DNA of 64,000 nucleotides from positions 13,370,760 to 13,434,759 of the forward strand of contig CM030718.1 in assembly GCA_017979445.1 (NCBI GenBank), read 5' to 3'. The notes below the pieces were generated by a model. That model saw nothing but the letters and a program-made list of their open reading frames with translations. It did not search any database and was not told the origin of the DNA. The stretch comes from Akebia trifoliata. Taxonomy: Eukaryota; Streptophyta; Magnoliopsida; Ranunculales; Lardizabalaceae. Positions 11,626-21,727 of this stretch are shown here, one piece after another. Numbering within the stretch: position 1 is the stretch's first letter; each line of letters starts with the position of its first letter. Both the position numbers and the translations under genes were made by a program.

Positions 11626-13959
11626 TCACTATAACATTCTCTTTTTATACAATTCTAATTGTTTAAATGGAAACATTAAACATAAATTTTAGTTTATATA
11701 TCAAAATAAGACAACATATACATAATACACAATGGTGGAGTAGTGGAATTAGAGAGTTGGGATTCACGACTGGATCGCTCCCAGTCGGGACATGATGTTT
11801 CATAATAAGTATTAGTTCCTGATTTTGTAGCTGGTCGCTGTTTACCACACTTGCTGGACCATTTATCCAGCTTAAGCTGGCCGTTTGACGTGACCGTAAG
11901 CAATGGGTTTCTTTTCGATGTGTCTAAACGTTCGACTACTATAGATTGTTAGTGATCACTGATTAATCATCTTCGTCTATGCTTATCAGGCGTGCATGTG
12001 ATTCCTAAATATACAAATCATTCGTATACGACCACCTTTACATTACAAATTCACCGTAAAGATAGAGAGGAATAACCCGGATTCCAATTGTGACTCCACT
12101 CTCATACGCGTCCCATACCACGAATGAGCTTGGTGGTCCTTACCGTACATCCCAAGATAGTATACTACTCTGGATGATATGACGCACTATTCTTTTAGGC
12201 ATTTACAAACTTTTTAACAGCTCATAAAATAGCTACATATATATATTATTTTCATTTGAAAATAAAAGAGAAATTAACAATACAAGGTTGAGAATGGATA
12301 TCTAGTTTCTTACCATGCAAGTGTGGCCACCCGGCCTAAAATAAATAACAAAACGAAAAAGTAAACAACGCATCAAGCTAACAGAAAGTAAATAAACATG
12401 CAACCAGTAACATTATCCTTAGATATTCGTTCACCAACCTACACACAACACAACAATGAAAAACGCAGACATCACCCCTCGGGTGTGACTCTGACATTTT
12501 ACCGTTTCATACTTTTTTTTCCTTTTTTCAATTTTTACAATTTTCAATCTCTCAAACAAAATATCCACTTTCTGATATTCATCAACTCAATATGAGTTCA
12601 TTGAATATTAAATCATTTTTCAAACCTTAAAATTCATTTTTTTTTCAATTAACTTGAAAAATTACAAAACTTTTATCAACATGGGGTCCGAGCAGTGCAC
12701 ATAACTCAACTGGCCAATATAAAACCCAGTGAAATATCCTACCTACGTATAATTTGTTATAAAATACAAATATGCAAGTTCAGACGTGAATTTGAAATAA
12801 CCAATTAAATTCTAAATTTTTGGAAACACATTACAAATTTTTAATAAAATCTTAAATGCAATTTTCACGATCTACGAACATTAATAGAAATTGAGCGTCA
12901 CTTACTATCTCTAGACGACGGAATTGAAACACGTGCACAAAAATCGAGGTGGTTGAATCGAAAATTGAGACGGACCAAACTTCGAGGTGGTTGATTTTTT
13001 AGTTTGGCCCGGTGATTTTCAAAGATCTTGACGCCGTCGTTCTTTCTCCCTTCTACGACGAATGACAGTTTGACCCCGAAACAGACAAAATCTGAGGTCG
13101 AAGTTTCGAAATCTCCGTATATATATACGACTGATTTTTAACAATACGGGGTGAAAGAGAAGATGAAACGAAGAGATTTTGGGTGGATTTTGTAGATGTC
13201 GAGGCTGCGGACCTTTTTCTCTTCTGCGTTGGTCGTCGAAAGCGAATCGTTCACGACGAATCCGAGTTTGAAAGTCGAAAGAAAAATAAAAAAAAAATTC
13301 ATTAAAAATTTTGGCTGGTTTTTTAACGAGTTAAAAGATGATGAATAGTAAACAAAAATTAAAAAAATTATTTATATAAAGTCTTGGGACGAAATCGATA
13401 TTTTGCATATTGTTTCGATCAACGATAACTTGACCATCTAGGCTTCAAAAGTGACGAATGAATACTCTGTTTCATCTAATTTTTTATTCCAGATCTAATG
13501 GTGTGGTTAATTTCTACAAATTTTATCTCTAAAATAATTTACATTTTTGGCCTGAGGTGACCCCTAAAATTGACGTCATTTTCATTTTTGACCATAATTC
13601 GACTTTCTGTGCTCCAAAAATAACAAATAAATAGTCCATGTTTAATAATTTTTTATTACGAACTCAATGATATAATCGAATTTTAAAAATTCTTGTTCTA
13701 GCAAAAAGTCATTATTTTAGCCTTGTTCAACTCGGTAATCAAAGATTTTGTAATTTTTCTATTCGGACTCGCATTTGAGTGTGCTTACACGCTGAAATTT
13801 ATTTTTTTATCATTTTAAATCTAATGGTGATGTCAGATTTTCTTAAAAATGATCAAAAATCTCCTAAAATTTTACCCCTAAGTCCCACTTTCAAGATTTT
13901 TTCAAAATTTCACTATTTATTTTTTCTCAAGATACGAATTGAAAACTCGGAGTTTTACA
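11626..13959 (-). repeat. Tekay-type LTR, one end cut off by element A
   Basis: Homologous to the solo LTR at 32062-34999 from its position about 32725 onward. It includes the shared block GTTGGGATTCACGACTGGAT with CCCAGTCGGGA (11757-11791), the tract CCCCTCGGGTGTGACTCT and the end GGAGTTTTACA at 13959. About 660 bases expected at the left are absent, replaced by element A ending at 11625. The missing part probably lies left of the window. The expected right target duplication is TCAAT (13960-13964). Confidence 0.8.
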
Positions 13960-14059
13960 TCAATGTTAAACCACTTCATCCAACATCCCTACCTGTGCAC
14001 ACAATGGTGAATCCCAAGAAGCTTGGAGCACCCATTTGAAGCAAGGAGTACATCGAGAT

Positions 14060-14763
14060 GAAGATGACTCTCCCCAAGGACGTAAAGAACTCAATGCATT
14101 ATTTTGGTAGATCAATCCATTGAGTCTAGTCCTTGTGGGTATTTATTTTGTTAAATTTTTCTTTCTTTAATAAAAAGTGATTCTTGATTCCATCCCAAAA
14201 CCAAGCTCTTGAGAAAAGCTGAGGACTCTACTCAAGAAAACAATTTCTAAGTTTTTCAAAGAATAAAATTTAGAGTTTGAATGACGTGCTACCTCATTTG
14301 AACAAATTGATTTAGGTGTTCAATTGATAGAGAAGTTTCATTTCGAGATAATGTTGTTCTCTTGATCTTAAGGTTTAGAATTTGTTCTAGACTTAAAAAT
14401 TCTATGTAAGGTTTCAAGGTGAACTATAAACCTCAATTTGATAGTGAAACCCAAGACCCAAGAGTAGGGTACTTGGTAATGGATGTAGGCAAGTTGTCGA
14501 ACCATTATAAATCTCGTGTCTTCTTTAAGATTATGCAATATGCCTGAATTTACATGAATGTCATGACATGCATATCAAGCATTAGATAAATTGTTTACTT
14601 TATGAATATGTGTTATATGCTATGCCAGAACTCAAACTAAATTAATCTTGTGCATCTCCATCATTGTAATATAGTCAAAACATAATTTAACTTGTGGGGT
14701 GGTTTTAAAAAAAAAATAATAATTTACCTATTCACCCCCCCCTCTAGGTTTAGACACGGTACA
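14060..14763 (-). repeat. SIRE-like copia LTR fragment
   Basis: Read on the minus strand it starts TGTACCGTGTC and continues with CCTAGAGGGGGGGGTGAATAGG and then AATGGTTCGACAACTTGCC and CTACATCCATTACCAAG, a combination typical of SIRE/Maximus copia LTRs. The far end fades near 14060 without a clear terminus. No internal copia coding sequence is attached. Boundaries are approximate. Confidence 0.45.
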
Positions 14764-14778
14764 AAGCCTGTAATTTTA

Positions 14779-15660
14779 GTGTTAACTCCTTGGATTAGAA
14801 AGTTTAGTAATGAAAAAGTAATTTTAAAGAACCTAAGGTAGAGATCATTCACTCACTTATGTGTGAAGCTCCTACCACTAAATATCTAAACATGCATGAA
14901 ACATCTTGAACTTATCTAAGCATGGTTCACCAAATCTAGTATAAAGGTGTAGAAGTCTACTTAAGCCTTGATCCGTAGGTGTTGGACAAGCCTTGAAGTG
15001 AACTCATGAATATTAAAGCAAATGAGAGAGATAAAAACTAAATTACAACAGAATTTAAGTTTGTTCTAGGCTTCTCCACTGTCCAATGAAAAGAAAAGTT
15101 AGCTTAAGGTCATAACAATGAAACAAGATAAAGAATTAGCAAACTATTGTATTCATTGAAAACTCAAATATTACACTATCTTCACTCTTACAAAATTACG
15201 AAACTTTAACGGAAAACTAAGTTAAACATGGAAAACTATATAAAAGACTAAGGGCCTTAGGTTAAAGAAAGAGGGCAAGGGAAAAGTCCCAAGGATCAAA
15301 GGCACTTTCTACATTAGAAAATGCCTTATTTATAGAAATTTGATGTTCTGGAAGGATCCATTTTGAGTCGCCTTATGCTTTACAATTAATGTCACGCACG
15401 GGAGAAAATTCCAAAATTTTAGGCGACCTAAGTCACCTTCGCAGCATCGTTGCTAGAGCTTACAAGACCGTTATTATCTTGGCTCCTTTGGCCCTGAGAT
15501 TTGGCTAGCATGTTTCTTTAGTCCTCTAGATGGTATTGCAAAGTCGATTGGTTGATTTTGGGGTCCAACTTGATGATCTGATCTTTGTTTTGCACAATGA
15601 ACACCAATAAGCCTTGTTCGGGGAGGAAGGATTATCTGGTGCACGCAAGCTGGCCCTGAC
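14779..15660 (+). repeat. Dispersed LTR-like repeat, copy 1
   Basis: Begins TGTTAACTCCTTGGATTAGA and is clearly homologous to 43117-43940, which begins TGTTAACTCCTTAGATTAAA. Shared blocks include GGACAAGCCTTGAAG, TAGGCTTCTCCA, GGCCTTAGGTTAAAG and TATTTATAGAAAT. The TG start shared by both copies suggests an LTR, but no matching CA end or target duplication was found. No coding sequence is seen. Confidence 0.6.
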
Positions 15661-15886
15661 ACCCTTCTTTACAAAAAGTCATTAATCAGCGTAATTTGCT
15701 AAAGAGAATTGCTATTGCCACACCAATTCCTATGTAAATCGACATATTTTTTTTGCACACAGTTGGGGTGGCACTAGTAGAAGTTGGAGACAATAGCAGC
15801 TCTCTTTGCTAAATTGGTCACAAAATTAAGTTAGTCCGATTATTTTTTTATAATAATTATAATATACACCATGAGTAGGAAATGGT

Positions 15887-16059
15887 AATTTTTTTTTTTT
15901 TTTTTGGATAACTGGGTAACCCTGTAGACAGTGGACGGGGCCTGTATCTGGGCTTTGCCCAGTCCAGAGAGTATGGGCTTGTCCAAGGACTACACGGTAT
16001 CGAACTCCCGACCTACGGGCAATAACTGCTTATAGGTCCTCAATTCTGACCTACGGGTT
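15887..16059 (-). mobile_element. Short SINE-like element with poly-A tail
   Basis: A 9-bp target duplication GGAAATGGT flanks the element (15878-15886 and 16060-16068). The plus strand has a T run at 15889-15905, which is a 3' poly-A tail on the minus strand. On that strand GAGTTCGATACC resembles a polymerase III B box, and TAGGTCAGAATTGAGG near the 5' end could be a weak A box. Length about 170 bp fits plant tRNA-derived SINEs. The family is not recognised. SINEs are mobilised by LINE proteins. Confidence 0.65.
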
Positions 16060-16068
16060 GGAAATGGT

Positions 16069-17040
16069 CATATTAACCCGCACTCCCACTTGGGCAAAAT
16101 TGGTTGAAAAGTTTCGTTTGACCAATGAATATAGAACATCCAGAAACATCTTGAGAAAGATATTGGCAGCTTGACATTTTATTTTTATTTTTGCAATTTC
16201 AATCTACCAAATTTGGCATGAATGAGATTTTGGGTTATTTGGTCGAGTCAGTTGCGGTGGCGTTAAGTCGTGTGTCCCGAAACCCAGGGCATGATAGTAT
16301 TAGAGCCTAAACGTTAGGCCCTGAGCAATATATTTCTTCTATTTAGAATTTAGTAAGTAGGCCTATTTTATTGTGCTAATGTGCTAATTATAACTTATAC
16401 GTAAATGGTGTAAGAAATGACAATATTAATCTGTACTCCCATTAAGGTAAAATTGGCCGAGAAGCATCCTTAAGGTAATGAACATAGATCTCTTGAATGA
16501 ATGATTAATAATCATTGACTTTATTTATCGTTGATTTTGATCTCTTGTTCTAATGAATGATTGTAATAGTTGATTAAAACATATATTTGTTCAATTATTG
16601 TTTATAAAATTTGCATGAACATCGGTGGATGATAAGTATGAGCAAAGTAGGAAGTAGCCACCAATGCAGAAGCCATAGGCAAAGAGCACAAATATGGTTA
16701 GATCCTAACAAAATTTAAGAGGCAGAAATGGTGAAAACCAGAGGGCACCGAGAGTCCCTGCTCGCAAGGAGCAGGATGATATATGCTCTCAAGGAGCGGG
16801 ATGACATCATGCAGATATTTAGGCAACATGATGAAGACCTTGAAGAAAGTTCTTTATTGTCTCCTCACTCTCAAGGAGCTGCTCCACACAATACCTGTTT
16901 CGAACCCCACAATGAGCTTTTACTCTTAGTTAAGGCCATCAATATTGGTAAAACAACGGGCAATGCATTATCTTCGTAGACTTCTCTTTAACCATCTCAT
17001 GCATCAAAATTCATTATCACCACATGATCCCAATAAACAT
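16069..17040. other. Intergenic, no recognised gene
   Basis: Contains a diverged direct repeat (about 16060-16140 and 16415-16495, sharing TATTAA-C-GTACTCCCA and a following AAAATTGG). An open frame at 16728-16979 (83 codons, plus) starts MVKTRGHRESLLARSRMIYA and is charged, with no motif I recognise. It follows no obvious promoter and could be a gag-like scrap or chance. Confidence 0.4.
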
Positions 17041-17765
17041 GAAATACGAGTATCACAGCAAATACACATAATTCAAACTTAAAATCAGTCTGAGTCATAG
17101 TAAATGGAACGAATCTATTTTCAGCATATTTTGACGTTGATGCCTTCTTGTTACTCCTTAAGAAAAACACAACTGATCAAAATTCATTCATGATGTTGAT
17201 ATTGAAAAAGAATAACATTGAGAATCATATATTCTTAAAACTGAATTAAGTCTGGGCCATAGAAAAGAGAACAAACCTTTTTTCATCGTATCTTGAGTCT
17301 TGACGTGATGGCCTCTTGTTACCCCTTAAGAAAAAATACAATCGAATGTTATATTGATAGTGAAAATGAAGAACACCCAGAATCATACACACTTCAAACT
17401 GAAATAAGTTTGAGTCGGAGAAAAGAAAATGAATAGGAAAATGCCAAAGTAACATTAAACTTGACATAGATTCTCACATTGCTGACGTGGATGTATGTAC
17501 GGAACCATAAATGCTTTTCATCAAGATAGGAGTGAAAAACATCTATGGTTATGTGTTCACCTCTACATCAGCAATGTGAGAATCGATGTCAATTTTAATG
17601 TTACTCAAACGAATATTTTTTTGTCATTTCATGGCGTTAACAGTCTTCTGGTACTGTTTGAGAGAAAACACAACTAATCACCATGTTTATATTTAAAAAT
17701 AATAACATTGAAAATCATACACTTTTCAAACTAAAATGAGTCTTAAGTCATAGGAAAGAAAACAA
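17041..17765. repeat. Tandem repeat of about 160 bp, four diverged copies
   Basis: The landmark TCTGAGTCATAG or variants occurs at 17089, 17251, 17409 and 17741. The first two intervals are 162 and 158 bp. The third is 332 bp, about one unit plus the 158-bp foldback at 17448-17605. Other shared landmarks are CTTGTTACTCCTTAAGAAAA and AATAACATTGA-AATCATA. No coding is evident. Confidence 0.7.
17448..17605. mobile_element. Foldback (inverted-repeat) insertion
   Basis: The 66-bp left arm (17448-17513) and right arm (17540-17605) are inverted complements without gaps, pairing at about 54 of 66 positions, with a 26-bp loop. The best block is TTCTCACATTGCTGA against TCAGCAATGTGAGAA. It interrupts one unit of the surrounding 160-bp tandem repeat, which supports insertion. 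Flanks CCAAA and TCAAA could be an imperfect target duplication if the ends are GTAAC and GTTAC. It may be a MITE-like element, and a transcript could form a long hairpin. Confidence 0.6.
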
Positions 17766-18089
17766 ACCTTTTTTCCTTTGATGAAGCAATGTAACCTCCA
17801 TTCGAATTAATAAACAAAAATCATAGAACTCCACTTTTGGATATCACTTCTCACTAGATCCTCGTGAGCATGCATGTATTTTACAACCAAAATATTTGTA
17901 ATTCACAATCCACAGAAAAAAATATTAAAGGTTAAAACCTCTATAGCCATATAGAGCACTATACACATTCAAATTGAGATCTTAAACTTTTTGGTCATCT
18001 TATAAATTTAAATATAAAACATTTAACAAAACCAATTCGATATTCAAATTGACATTGTTCTAAAACATTCGAGAACATCTCCAATAGTT

Positions 18090-18553
18090 AAATCTACAAA
18101 TAAAAATTAAAAAAAAGTTAGCCATTTATATCTTTTTGAAATTAGAAAGAGAAGACATAAATATTGAACTGAAGATAACAACAGACATCAACAAAAAGTA
18201 CCTTTTCATATCTTCAGTAAAATTGTGTCCTAAATTTGGGCCATTCAGTGATTTCCAATAATCAGATATGCATATATTCCTACTCAGCTTTGCAGGTCAA
18301 CGTTCTCCACAAGAATCAAATAAATCTGCAAATAAAAATTAAAGAAAAGTTAGCCATTTATATCTTTTTGAAATTAGAAAGAGAGCAAATAAATATTGAA
18401 CCAAAGATATTAACAGGCATCAACAAAAAGTACCTTTTCATTTCTTCAGTAAAATTGTGTCCTAAATTTGGGCCATTCGGTGATCTCTGATAGTCAGATC
18501 TACAAATGTTCCTTCTCCACTTTGCAGGTTAACTTTCTCAAGGATCTCATCTA
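18090..18553. repeat. 232-bp tandem duplication
   Basis: Two units (18090-18321 and 18322-18553) stay in register at exactly 232 bp at several landmarks, for example GTTAGCCATTTATATC (18117 and 18349) and CCTAAATTTGGGCCATTC. On the minus strand each unit holds an AT-rich tract ending in TTTGCAG or TTTGTAG, like a splice acceptor, and GAGAAAGTTAACCTGCAAAG-like coding-style sequence at the other edge. The minus-strand frame at 18462-18686 is open but not recognised. Confidence 0.7.
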
Positions 18554-21182
18554 TAAGCACATTATAACAATTTAGATCCTTATTAAAAATATCCATCACT
18601 CTCCCTAAGACAATACAATCACATAATGGGGACAAAAGTACTCTGAGGAATAGCTGGAGCTGAAGTATTGTTTGAAAGAACTTCAAAAGTACTCTAGGGT
18701 AGGATATGAGTATGGGAATTAACTGAGTACTGCCAGAAGTACTTTTGGGCTACATTGGTATTTGAGAACAACTTGATTTGCTAAAACAAGAATCAGAATA
18801 CCCTTATATTCAACCAATTACTGTTTTTAGCCCCCCTAATGTTATAGTATGACCCTAAACACGTTTACTGAGTTGTGAACTATAAAAATTATTAGAATAT
18901 CTATTTAAACTAAAATTTTCCCAAAATTTTGGCGAAACCTCAGCTAAAAGTTGGAGTTATGGAAATATCATTATCTGTATAAAATATTTTAAACATCCAT
19001 TTTATAAATTCAATTCATCCCATTCTATGTACCATGTTATAAGTAGCATACATATCTTAGGAAAAATATCATAACATAAATATTAAAACTGATATTGTTA
19101 TAAAGTGCATAATATTGCATCCAATTGATGTATATAAAAACCAGGGATCCTTGTTGTCTTGTAGCCTTTCTTCATATGTTTATCCTCAAAATCAATTTGC
19201 TCAACTTCATCAGCCCATAAAAATCTGTTTGCATGATTTTGTAATTGAAGAAGAAATGAAGTAAAAAACAGGAGTTTACATCTAATTTATAATGTGATAG
19301 TAGTTATTTGTCTTAATACAGGTTATTGTCTTCCAAGATGAGCGTTGTAAAATTTCCTGCCCTAGTTAACTTTGGTTGTGGCATGATGAGTACCATCCCC
19401 CTCCCACATTAACAATGAGATGCTATCAGAACTAAATTCAAAAGTTCCCAACAAAACATGATTATTTAAATTTAAATCAACGAATAATCAGAACATCATA
19501 AGTTACGTAGACAAATTTAATCAAACATATTTTAAGCATAACTAGAGCTTAAAATAGGTAGGATTTTATCTGATATCCAAGTGGTTTGAAAATTGATTTT
19601 AGCAGGTTTGGATCGTTGCAGTAGATTCGAATAAAAAAATGGATCAAATATGGTTTAACATTTCTTAACTTGATCAGATTCGGGTTGAATACAACTCCAA
19701 TTCGGATCTGAATGTTATAGTACTTATTGAGTTGTTTAGTGTTTACGCTTCATCTCAAAACTTACATGTTCTCTTTTGCTCAGCTCATGCCTCTCTCAAT
19801 TAGGGTTTTAGCAAGTCAATCTTCAGTGCTTCTCTGCTTGCGTATGTGAGATCTCTTCCAAATCACTCTCTGCATTTAACTTTTTCAGTTTCCTAGTTTC
19901 ATCATCTCTGTTTATTTTAAATATCTTGTTTCTAGATATTTTGGATAACTTGTGGAGTTGATTTGCTCGATTTTTTAACACATGTGTCTAGATTTTTTCT
20001 TGATAGGCATTGTCGAGATTTAATCTTGAAGATTTAGTATCTTGTTGATTATTCTGGTATTGGCTATCAATCCAATCTAGATGTTACAAAATTTCAATTA
20101 GAATCGGTAATTTTCCAAAGATCCAGTTCTTGTAACATGCTCTAACTTGTTCATGTATTATTTCTATACCGCTGACTTTGATATTCGGTTAACTTTTTAG
20201 GGGAGGCTTTGATCTGAAATACAGGACAGTCCCTACTTTTCTCCTTAAACCTATATTCTCTTTCAATGTAAATCTCTCATATCTCAAGAAAATAAAGATC
20301 TGTGGTTTTGCTATTGTTATTGGAAATTTGGATTCCATTATTTATTTCTAGAGATCCATGTAATTCGTTTTTGGAAAGTAGAGAAATCAATTTGAGTATT
20401 TTGGATTTTCTTTCTCTTTGGGACAAATGGGTATCTGAATCTATCTCAGAAGGAGCTTTCTAACACCACACCTAACTCTTCCTAACTATAGCTCTGATTT
20501 TGAACATAGATGTTAATAATAGATATCAGAATGGGGGTGAGAGAAGTGGGATGATAAAAAGGTTTGAGTGCAAATTGCTAATCCTATCCTTGTGCCTGGG
20601 AGTGCATGCGAACTTGTGTAAAGGGGATTACCAATAGTTGTGATTATAAGGTGGAAATTTTTAGATTTTGTGGGGGTGTTGTATGGTCTGGACTACCCTT
20701 GAATTTCGATTTGAAAACTCTAGAGATAAATAAAGTAAGTCATGTTAGAGACTTTTATACGTTTGTGGAACTTGACTATTACTACCACTACAAGAAGGAA
20801 GATGGATCACCTTTTAAAAGGGTGTCCTTCCCCCTGTTTTAATAAAGTTGGTGTCTTGTTCTCTAAAACCTTCTTTATCAAAGGGTTGAGTTTGAATTTT
20901 GTTTTTCTTTTGATTTGAAAAAGGATTTTTCAAACAACTAATTTTTGGTAGGTGACGAGCAGATGCCTTATAAACAGCAAAAGAGAAACATGAAAATTTA
21001 AGGTCCCTTTGGTTCTTTCTCGATTTCTTTAAATAGGATTTTGAAGATTACTGATTGTTATCCAAATTATTATTCATTTAGTAAATGCAATTTCTAATTC
21101 TTCAAATTTTTTGTATCTTTATATAGGTCAAAATCAATGTCCAATGAAAATAGGGATCATTGTGCTTAAGGAAAGTAATTCT
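18554..21182. other. Intergenic, no recognised gene
   Basis: AT-rich. A CT-rich stretch near 19740-19960 with TTAGGGTTTTAGC and a following GTATGTGAG resembles a plant 5' leader with an intron start, but no downstream protein is seen. Open frames at 20606-20842 and 21111-21344 lack recognisable motifs, and the second runs into the Reina LTR. Confidence 0.35.
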
Positions 21183-21187
21183 AATAA

Positions 21188-21644
21188 TGACGTAGCGGAA
21201 CGTGAAGTAAATCACGATTATGAACAAGGAAGAAGATCACCGTCTTCAACCAGTAGGATTACACGAATCCAGAAGAGGAAAAGGTCTGAAACCTTTAAAA
21301 AAAATAGAATTTATTTATTTATTATTATTAATTTTCGGATTTAGAACTCCTTATATAAATAACTTCGTCATAACAACTTAGAAACGTACAAAAATATTAA
21401 AAATTAACATTTCTAACCTATCTATAACATAATAGTAACTTTCTAATCCTATTGCGACTCAATTTGGATACTTCTAAACACTTCTAATTAGAGTCTAAAT
21501 AATAAAAACGAATTTTAAAACAAATTAGAAACTAACAAGGAATTGTACACCTAACATAACTATGAAATTGGAATCCTATTAGAACTAGAAATAGAAATAG
21601 AAATCCTATTAAAACTCTAACTAAATTGTAGATGTCCTACATCA
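21188..21644 (-). repeat. 3' LTR of the Reina element
   Basis: 457 bp, plus-strand start TGACGTAGCGGA, end GTCCTACATCA. The next plus-strand bases (21645-21660) are the complement of AAGTAGAAGGGAC, a purine-rich tract placed where a polypurine tract is expected. Homologous over its length to 25532-25989. Confidence 0.88.
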
Positions 21645-21727
21645 GTCCCTTCTACTTGAAAAGAACTCGTCCTCAAGTTAACTAACGGTAACCAATGAGA
21701 ATTTGGAGCATAATACTCAAATAAATC

